Assembly (NCBI GenBank): GCA_964637655.1
Contig: CAZWUZ010000125.1
Span: forward strand, 1-10,474
Direction: 5' to 3'
Source: CAZWUZ01 sp964637655 [NCBI: uncultured bacterium]
GTDB lineage: Bacteria; DAOPZR01
Length of the DNA: 10,474 nucleotides
The notes below the pieces were generated by a model, which was not told where the DNA came from, made no database searches, and saw only the letters and a program-made list of their open reading frames with translations. The translations under genes were made by a program, and so were the position numbers. Shown piece after piece: positions 5,813-10,474 of this stretch. The first letter of the stretch is position 1, and every line of letters starts with the position of its first letter.

Positions 5813-6885
5813 AGGCGGGGGAGCAGGCGGCGGTAGAGAGCGCTGACGGCGTCGCGGTGGCAGGCGGGGGAGAAGCGTTCGCGGAAGGTCGCGGCCAGCG
5901 GCGCGACAGCCGCGCGCAGCGGCGCGATATCGCGCAGGTGGCGGGCGATGACCCCCGCGAGCAGGGTGGTGTCACGCTCCGCCAGGTGACAGACACCGGG
6001 CAGGCCGAGCCCGGCCAGTCCGCCCACGGGGAAAAAGAGCGACGGACAGCCGGCGAGTACCGCTTCGACGACGGTGCGGCCGAATCCCTCGCTCTCACTG
6101 GCACTGAGGCAGAGCGTGGCGGCGGCGTAGAGCGGGGCAAGGTCGGGCAGGTGCCCGGTGAAGCGCAGCATGGTCAGCCCGCGGCGCTGCGCTTCCACTT
6201 CCAGCACGGTGCGCAGCGGCCCGTCGCCGGCGAGCAGCCAGACCGCGGGCTGCAGGAGCTGCAGCGCCTCGGCGGTATCGAGGACGAGATCGAGTCCCTT
6301 GCCGCGGTCGAGACGGCCGGGGACGGCGATGAGCGGGGTGCCGTCAGGCACCTGCCACCGCGCGCGGAAGGCGGCGGTTTCCGCGGTGGCGACGGCACGC
6401 GGCGGCACCACGGCGTTGTCGATTACCGTGACCCGGTCCTGCCAGCGGGCCGGAACGCAGGTGGCAACAGCGTCGGAGATGGCAACGATGGCATCAGCGC
6501 GCGCGGCGGCGAACTTCTCCTTGAGGCCCCAGTCGCCGATGGTGCGCAGGTGCCAGATAACCCGCCGGTTGCCGGTCCGCGCGAGGGCAGCGTAGCCCGC
6601 CGCGCGCGGCGTCTGCGCATGGATCAGCGCGATGTCGTGCCGGCGGCAGAAATGCCGCAGCGCGGCTACGGCGCCGAGCGGCCCGGCGCCCGGATCGAGT
6701 GCCGGGAGCGGCATGAAGGCCACCGGGATGTTCAGCGCGCGCAGGGACGCGGCGAACGGCCCGTCCTCACCCAGCACGGCATGAAAACATACTCCGGGTG
6801 GCGGGGCGGCAAGAAACTGCAGGGTGCTGATTTCCCCCCCCCCGAGTGTGGCGCGGTGGTTGAGCAGCAGGACGGTGGTTTTCAT
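5809..6885 (-). CDS. Glycosyltransferase, GT4-like family
   Basis: A 358-residue GT-B fold glycosyltransferase that probably transfers a sugar from a nucleotide-sugar donor to a lipid-linked or growing glycan at the cytoplasmic membrane face. The N-terminal domain has the glycine loop GGGE at 15-18. The C-terminal donor domain starts near residue 185 with VPGRLDRGKG (188-197), followed by AGDGP (219-223). The family's E-x7-E signature is Glu266 to Glu274 in SEGFGRTVVEA. Donor and acceptor cannot be told from the sequence. The ATG overlaps the preceding gene's stop as ATGA. Codons 15-18 form an uninterrupted run of ten G, so the gene may switch on and off by slippage. It is the last gene of the glycan cassette. 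Confidence 0.88.
   Translation of the reverse strand: MKTTVLLLNHRATLGGGEISTLQFLAAPPPGVCFHAVLGEDGPFAASLRALNIPVAFMPLPALDPGAGPLGAVAALRHFCRRHDIALIHAQTPRAAGYAALARTGNRRVIWHLRTIGDWGLKEKFAAARADAIVAISDAVATCVPARWQDRVTVIDNAVVPPRAVATAETAAFRARWQVPDGTPLIAVPGRLDRGKGLDLVLDTAEALQLLQPAVWLLAGDGPLRTVLEVEAQRRGLTMLRFTGHLPDLAPLYAAATLCLSASESEGFGRTVVEAVLAGCPSLFFPVGGLAGLGLPGVCHLAERDTTLLAGVIARHLRDIAPLRAAVAPLAATFRERFSPACHRDAVSALYRRLLPRL
6834..6843 (-). repeat. Homopolymer G10 tract in the glycosyltransferase 5' end
   Basis: Ten consecutive G on the coding strand, occupying nucleotides 43-52 of the gene (GGG GGG GGG and the first base of a glutamate codon). This is the longest homopolymer I noticed in the window; the next longest C or G runs are about seven. 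Gain or loss of one base would shift the frame shortly after the start. Confidence 0.85.
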
Positions 6886-8003
6886 ACCAGCGTTTCGAGG
6901 ATGCCGGTCAGTTTGCGGGCGAGGTGGTCCCAGCCGAATTCGCGCAGGCAGCGTTCACGTCCGGCCATACCCATGCGGCGCGCCAATGCGGGATCAGCGA
7001 GCAGGCAGGCGATGGCGTCGGCCAGCGCCGCGCTGTCGCCGGGGGGCACGAGAAATCCCGTCTCGTGGTCGGCAATGGCATCGGCGGCACCGGTGCCCAG
7101 TCCGCCGATGGCCGGGCGCCCGGCCGCGGCGGCCTCGAGAAAGGCGATGCCGAATCCCTCGACTGCGCCGCTGTCAGCCGCGGCGCTTGGCATGACGAAA
7201 CAGTCGGCGGCGGCATAGGCGGCGGGTAGTTCGCTTTCGGGGAGTTCACCGGTGAAGCGCACCTGTGCGTCGATCCCGAGCTGTGCCGCCTGCGCGGCCA
7301 GCGCCGCGCGTTCCGGCCCGTCACCGACCACGGCATAGGCGGTGGTCAGGCCGCGCCGCCGCAGCTGCGCCAGCGCCTGCAGCACGCCGGCATGCCCCTT
7401 GTGTGCCACGAGCCGCGCGACGGTGAGCAGCAGGAAACCGTCCGGCAGGCCGTGGCGGCGGCGGAACGCGCCGCCGTCGGCGTCCGGGGCGAACTGCAGC
7501 GTATCGACCCCGTTGGGGATGATGCGGATATGATCGGGGGTCAGCCCGCTCTGGACCAGCAGGTCCTTGGTATAGCGGCTGACCGCCAGCACGACCGCGG
7601 CGCGGCGCAGCGTGCGCAGCTGCTGCGCCGCGGTGCGCGGTGAACGCAGCGGCTCGCGCACATCCATGCCGTGCGCGACGATGGCGAGCGGCACGCGGCG
7701 CCAGCGGGCGGCGGCGAGCGCGGCCCGGCCGCAGGGTGACCAGGTGTTGGCGATGATGGCGTCGGGACGGAAGGCGAGTGCCTGCCCCAGCATGACGGCG
7801 CGCAGGCGCCAGGTGGCGACATGCCAGTTGCGGTCGAGCCGGTAGGTGACCAGTTCGCACCCCGGGGCCGGGTGTGAACCGTGCGGGGCGAGCACGCGCA
7901 CGCGGTGCCCGAGTCGCGCGAGAGCCGCGGCCATGCCCGCCGCGGTGCGTTCCATCCCGCCCGCCGCGGGGGGGAAGTCGCGGGTGACGCAGAGCAGGTT
8001 CAC
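6882..8003 (-). CDS. Glycosyltransferase, GT4-like family
   Basis: A 373-residue retaining glycosyltransferase of the GT-B fold, probably building a surface polysaccharide at the membrane. N-terminal landmarks are TRDFPPAAGGME (7-18), the glycine loop, and AHGMD (110-114). The donor-binding domain has IIPNGVD (161-167), TVARLVAHKG (194-203), VVGDGPER (225-232) and the E-x7-E pair Glu282 and Glu290 in VEGFGIAFLEA. The length is typical of the family. The GTG start overlaps the preceding deacetylase stop in a GTGA and has no clear ribosome binding site, so coupling is likely. It shares its layout with the next glycosyltransferase but is clearly different in sequence, so the two probably add different sugars. 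Confidence 0.9.
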   Translation of the reverse strand: MNLLCVTRDFPPAAGGMERTAAGMAAALARLGHRVRVLAPHGSHPAPGCELVTYRLDRNWHVATWRLRAVMLGQALAFRPDAIIANTWSPCGRAALAAARWRRVPLAIVAHGMDVREPLRSPRTAAQQLRTLRRAAVVLAVSRYTKDLLVQSGLTPDHIRIIPNGVDTLQFAPDADGGAFRRRHGLPDGFLLLTVARLVAHKGHAGVLQALAQLRRRGLTTAYAVVGDGPERAALAAQAAQLGIDAQVRFTGELPESELPAAYAAADCFVMPSAAADSGAVEGFGIAFLEAAAAGRPAIGGLGTGAADAIADHETGFLVPPGDSAALADAIACLLADPALARRMGMAGRERCLREFGWDHLARKLTGILETLV

Positions 8004-8740
8004 GCGAGGTCGGCGAGCGCGAGGTAATCGTTGCGGTCGAGTTCGAGGAAGACCTCGGCCGCGCCGCCGCGCCGCGGCAGCCAGAGCGCGCGGTAGCGCG
8101 CCAGCCCCTGCGTCGCCGCGCAGTAATCCTTGTCGACGAGCTGCGAGGTGCAGAGGTGCAGCAGCGCCAGTTTCTCCGCCTCGACCGCGCCGATATCGAC
8201 GATGACGCTCGGGATGAGCGGGGTCCAGACCTCGTAGAGCAGCAGGCGGGTCTGGCGCGGCAACCCGGCGAGGAGCGGAGCGAGCAGGCGCGGCAGCGCC
8301 AGGTGGCCCGGATGATTGTCATGCGGGTGCGGCAGGTAGATCTCGTCCCAGTCGCCGGCGAGCAATTCCGCCGGCAGCGCGGCGGTGTCCGGGAGGCGGT
8401 CGGTGTCAGGGAGATTGGCGAAGCGCAGGTCATGCCAGCGGGCGCGACTGCGGATGGTTTCCGCTTCGTCCCGCCGCCGCTGCTCGGCACTGAAGGCGTA
8501 GGCGATGCTGACGCGCGCCCCCGCGTCGCGCAGGCGCAGCAGTGTGCCCCCCGCGCCGATCAGTTCGTCATCGATGTGCGGCGCGACCGCCAGCACGCGC
8601 TTTGCGTGGAATTCGGTGCGTTCGCGCGGGCGCGGGGCGTAGCCGCCGGTGAGGAAGCGCAGCCACGCCGCCTGCGCGCGGGCGCGCCGCGTGGCGGAGA
8701 GCAGTTGTGCCGGCAGCATCTTCTTCAGCGTCCGTCTCAT
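8000..8740 (-). CDS. PIG-L/LmbE-family deacetylase
   Basis: A 246-residue zinc-dependent deacetylase of the family that removes acetyl groups from N-acetylglucosamine units in glycolipids, mycothiol precursors and related molecules. The metal site is visible: APHIDDE at 53-59 (the PHxDDE motif, His55 and Asp58) and HPHDNHPGH at 138-146 (His143). The first 45 residues are basic and may contact the membrane or a partner. The ATG at 8740 has a GGAGG eight bases upstream and overlaps the methyltransferase stop as ATGA. The company of glycosyltransferases suggests it deacetylates a sugar in the same surface glycan; the actual substrate is unknown. Confidence 0.88.
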   Translation of the reverse strand: MRRTLKKMLPAQLLSATRRARAQAAWLRFLTGGYAPRPRERTEFHAKRVLAVAPHIDDELIGAGGTLLRLRDAGARVSIAYAFSAEQRRRDEAETIRSRARWHDLRFANLPDTDRLPDTAALPAELLAGDWDEIYLPHPHDNHPGHLALPRLLAPLLAGLPRQTRLLLYEVWTPLIPSVIVDIGAVEAEKLALLHLCTSQLVDKDYCAATQGLARYRALWLPRRGGAAEVFLELDRNDYLALADLA

Positions 8741-9381
8741 GCCCGTTGCCTCCAGTGCAGCAGCCGGTCGCCGCGGATCGACTCGACGATGGTGACGTTT
8801 TCCGTCCAGCCGTCCGTGAGGCGGCGCAGGTCGGCCGCGGTGTAGTAGTAGACGGGGCAGCGGCGGGTCAGCAGCCAGAGGCGGCGGAGGACCCCCGGCC
8901 AGGTGCCGGCGCGCGGGAAACTGGCAATGCCCTCCCGCGCGGTGAGCGCGCGCAGGCGCGCGAGCAGCGGCGCGGCGTCGGCCACGTAGTCGAACACGCC
9001 GATGGCGAGCACCAGGTCGGCGGGCGCAAGGTCGAGGGTCATGACGTCTCCGGTGTGGAAGGTGCACTGCTCCGCCACCCCGGCGACCTGTGCCCGCTGC
9101 GTGGCGAGGCCGGTCATGGCCGGGGCGAAGTCGATGCCGGTGGCGCGCAGCCCCGCCTGTGCCAGCGCCACGCAGTACTTGCCGCCGCCACAACCGATAT
9201 CGAGCAGCGTGGCCAGCGGCGGCTGTGCCGTGCGCGCCGCCTCCAGCACGTACGCGAACCGCTGTTGCATGCCGCGGCGGAAGACCCGGTCGACCAGCGT
9301 GCCGCGGCCGCGACCGCGCTCGTGGATGGCGTCGAATTCGCCGGCGGTGCGGTCGAAGTAGTCGCGTACGGGGGTGTTCAC
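8737..9381 (-). CDS. SAM-dependent class I methyltransferase
   Basis: A 214-residue protein with a Rossmann-type methyltransferase core. It starts with YFDRTAGEFDAIHE (8-21), common in small methyltransferases of glycan clusters. The SAM-binding motif I, LLDIGCGGGKY, is at 59-69, followed by an acidic second strand (GIDFAP) and motif GDVMTLDL near 107-114. The C-terminal part (about 170-214) is variable and would set acceptor specificity, which cannot be inferred. The GTG start has GGAGG seven bases upstream and overlaps the preceding gene's stop in a GTGA. It may methylate a sugar or glycan end group. Confidence 0.87.
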   Translation of the reverse strand: MNTPVRDYFDRTAGEFDAIHERGRGRGTLVDRVFRRGMQQRFAYVLEAARTAQPPLATLLDIGCGGGKYCVALAQAGLRATGIDFAPAMTGLATQRAQVAGVAEQCTFHTGDVMTLDLAPADLVLAIGVFDYVADAAPLLARLRALTAREGIASFPRAGTWPGVLRRLWLLTRRCPVYYYTAADLRRLTDGWTENVTIVESIRGDRLLHWRQRA

Positions 9382-10196
9382 GGCAGGGCCTCCGCGATGC
9401 TGCCGAACGGAAACTCGGCGAGCAGGGCTTCCAGCTTGGGCTGCATGGCATCAAGTTTATAATAGTAGGTGGCGGCCTGCCACCAGGGCATCGGCAGGCG
9501 CGGCTGCTCCGGGTCGAGTTCGCGCGGGTGCAGGTAGACGATGGCGGGCTGTCCCGCGCGGTTGCAGGCCTGCACGCCGCGGCGGACCAGTGCCAGCGGC
9601 AGCGCGCGCAGGTAGAACCCGCCGGAGAACGGGACATTGATCCCGGCGCAGCGCAGGGTGGAGACGGGAAACTCGCGCAGTCCGTGCCAGTCGTGCGGGA
9701 AGCGCGGACGACGGGCGGCACCCCCGAGGTAATTCAGGGCGGGGAGCACCGACGCATCGTAGCGCATGCCGTGCGCCCGCAGCACCCCGAGCGCCCAGAC
9801 GGTGGTGTCGTGCATGGTGAAATAGGGGGCGCGGTAGCCGAGCGACCGGTGCGGATGTCCGAGCGCGGCACTGATGGCCTCGTCGGTGCGCTGCAACTCC
9901 TCGCGCAGTGTTGCCGGGGAGAGCAGCCAGAGGCGGCGGTGCGACCAGCCGTGACTGGCGCATTCATGCCCGGCGTCCGCCACCGCGCGTACCAGCGCGG
10001 GGTGCAGCGCCGCCAGGTGTCCGAGCCAGAAGAAGGTGGCGCGCACGCGGTGCCGCGCAAGCAGTTCGAGCAGCTGCGTGACCGTCCGGTCGGCGCTGCC
10101 CGTCGCGGCGTGGCGGTGCCAGTTGGCGGAATTGTCAAATTGTGTGCCGTGGTACCAGTCCTCAACATCGACGGTGAAGAGGTTGGTTATGGTCAC
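9378..10196 (-). CDS. Polysaccharide deacetylase, NodB domain, exosortase-associated type
   Basis: A 272-residue NodB-type (CE4) polysaccharide deacetylase. Motifs in order are TVDVEDW at 8-14 (catalytic and metal-binding aspartates), the metal-binding HGWSH at 82-86, RAPYF at 122-126, YDASVLP at 146-152, and YLHPREL at 221-227. The DVEDW start, the PVST segment (177-180) and the GGFYLRALP segment (192-200) resemble the deacetylases that accompany exosortase/PEP-CTERM polysaccharide loci. No signal peptide is seen, which also fits that subtype. The GTG at 10196 was chosen because it overlaps the upstream stop in GTGA and places the first motif at the usual distance from the N-terminus; an ATG at 10244 would add 16 unconserved residues. 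It probably trims N-acetyl groups from an exopolysaccharide. Confidence 0.9.
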   Translation of the reverse strand: MTITNLFTVDVEDWYHGTQFDNSANWHRHAATGSADRTVTQLLELLARHRVRATFFWLGHLAALHPALVRAVADAGHECASHGWSHRRLWLLSPATLREELQRTDEAISAALGHPHRSLGYRAPYFTMHDTTVWALGVLRAHGMRYDASVLPALNYLGGAARRPRFPHDWHGLREFPVSTLRCAGINVPFSGGFYLRALPLALVRRGVQACNRAGQPAIVYLHPRELDPEQPRLPMPWWQAATYYYKLDAMQPKLEALLAEFPFGSIAEALP

Positions 10197-10474
10197 GGCT
10201 GCACCGCGAAGAGCCCGAGATGGATGCGCGTGCGCGGGATGCACCAGTCCTGCAGCCGCTGCAGCCGCCCGCGCAGCGGCGCCAGTTCACCCTGCAGTCC
10301 CAGCGGTTCCGTGCCGGGGCCCGCGGTTTCCAGCAGCAGGTAGCCGATGCGGTGTGCGGCGATTTTGTCCGGGGTCAGGCGGTAGGTGGTGTAGACCCGC
10401 ACCGCGTTGTGCAGACAGGCGGATGGCGCGTACCAGCCCGCGACCGTGGCGCCGGCCGGTATCTGCCCTGCCAG
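10193..10474 (-). CDS. Unidentified protein, C-terminal 93 residues (possible membrane glycosyltransferase)
   Basis: The open frame runs off the right edge of the window in phase and ends at TGA 10195-10193; 93 residues are visible and the start lies outside. The segment IPAGATVAGWYAPSACLHN near its beginning and IGYLLLET further on resemble the soluble C-terminal portion of GT39/ArnT-like membrane glycosyltransferases, where a 'PxGAxVxGWxAP' strand and a 'xDYLLL' strand recur. This is a weak recognition, because the defining transmembrane helices are not in the window. A GTG at 10402 could start a 69-residue ORF but is unlikely to be real, since coding character continues upstream. The stop overlaps the deacetylase start, so it belongs to the same operon. 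Confidence 0.6.
   Translation of the reverse strand: MAGQIPAGATVAGWYAPSACLHNAVRVYTTYRLTPDKIAAHRIGYLLLETAGPGTEPLGLQGELAPLRGRLQRLQDWCIPRTRIHLGLFAVQP

Noticed and set aside
5751-6140. Upstream extension of trpS in the same frame.
   Set aside because: The added residues have no TrpRS similarity and overlap the glycosyltransferase; the ATG at 5750 has a ribosome binding site and promoter at proper distances.
5857-7218. Long open frame on the + strand (453 codons) opposite both glycosyltransferases.
   Set aside because: No recognisable domain and low-complexity composition; the opposite strand encodes intact GT4-like enzymes.
9090-10343. Long open frame on the + strand (417 codons) opposite the methyltransferase and the polysaccharide deacetylase.
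   Set aside because: Shadow of two well-supported genes, with no family features of its own.

Overview
The window is a GC-rich (about 70% by eye), gene-dense piece of a bacterial chromosome with almost no non-coding DNA. The organism is probably an anaerobic or fermentative Gram-negative: it carries a group B [FeFe] hydrogenase, a lipoprotein-type signal, a SecA tail with the zinc-binding SEC-C motif, and a polysaccharide deacetylase of the type found in exosortase (PEP-CTERM) systems. Kiritimatiellota or a related PVC lineage would fit, but that placement is a low-confidence inference.

Region 1 (1-1134, + strand): the 3' end of a gene ending in a SecA-type SEC-C motif, followed 13 bases later by a membrane-anchored PilZ-like protein. 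It converges with region 2, with only 3 bases between the two stop codons.

Region 2 (5812 down to 1138, - strand): an apparent operon of trpS, a group B [FeFe] hydrogenase, a DUF6941-like protein, adenosine deaminase and a small AT-richer lipoprotein. A near-consensus sigma70-type promoter sits just upstream of trpS. The genes are almost contiguous (1-2 base gaps or short overlaps) except between the hydrogenase and the DUF6941-like gene. There a 107-bp tandem repeat has copied the start codon and first 13 codons of the DUF6941-like gene, leaving two complete 33-codon mini-ORFs in front of the intact gene.

Region 3 (10474 down to 5809, - strand): a surface-glycan cassette. It holds the C-terminal part of an unidentified protein (perhaps a membrane glycosyltransferase), a NodB-type polysaccharide deacetylase, a SAM-dependent methyltransferase, a PIG-L/LmbE deacetylase and two GT4 glycosyltransferases. 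Every junction is a 4-base GTGA or ATGA overlap, so the set is very probably co-transcribed and translationally coupled. The last glycosyltransferase has a run of ten G near its start, a possible phase-variation switch.

The most unusual items are the start-codon-duplicating repeat, the G10 tract, the group B hydrogenase placed between housekeeping genes, and the compositionally distinct lipoprotein gene. No RNA gene, CRISPR array, insertion sequence or convincing intrinsic terminator was seen, and no gene-free stretch exceeds 300 bases.
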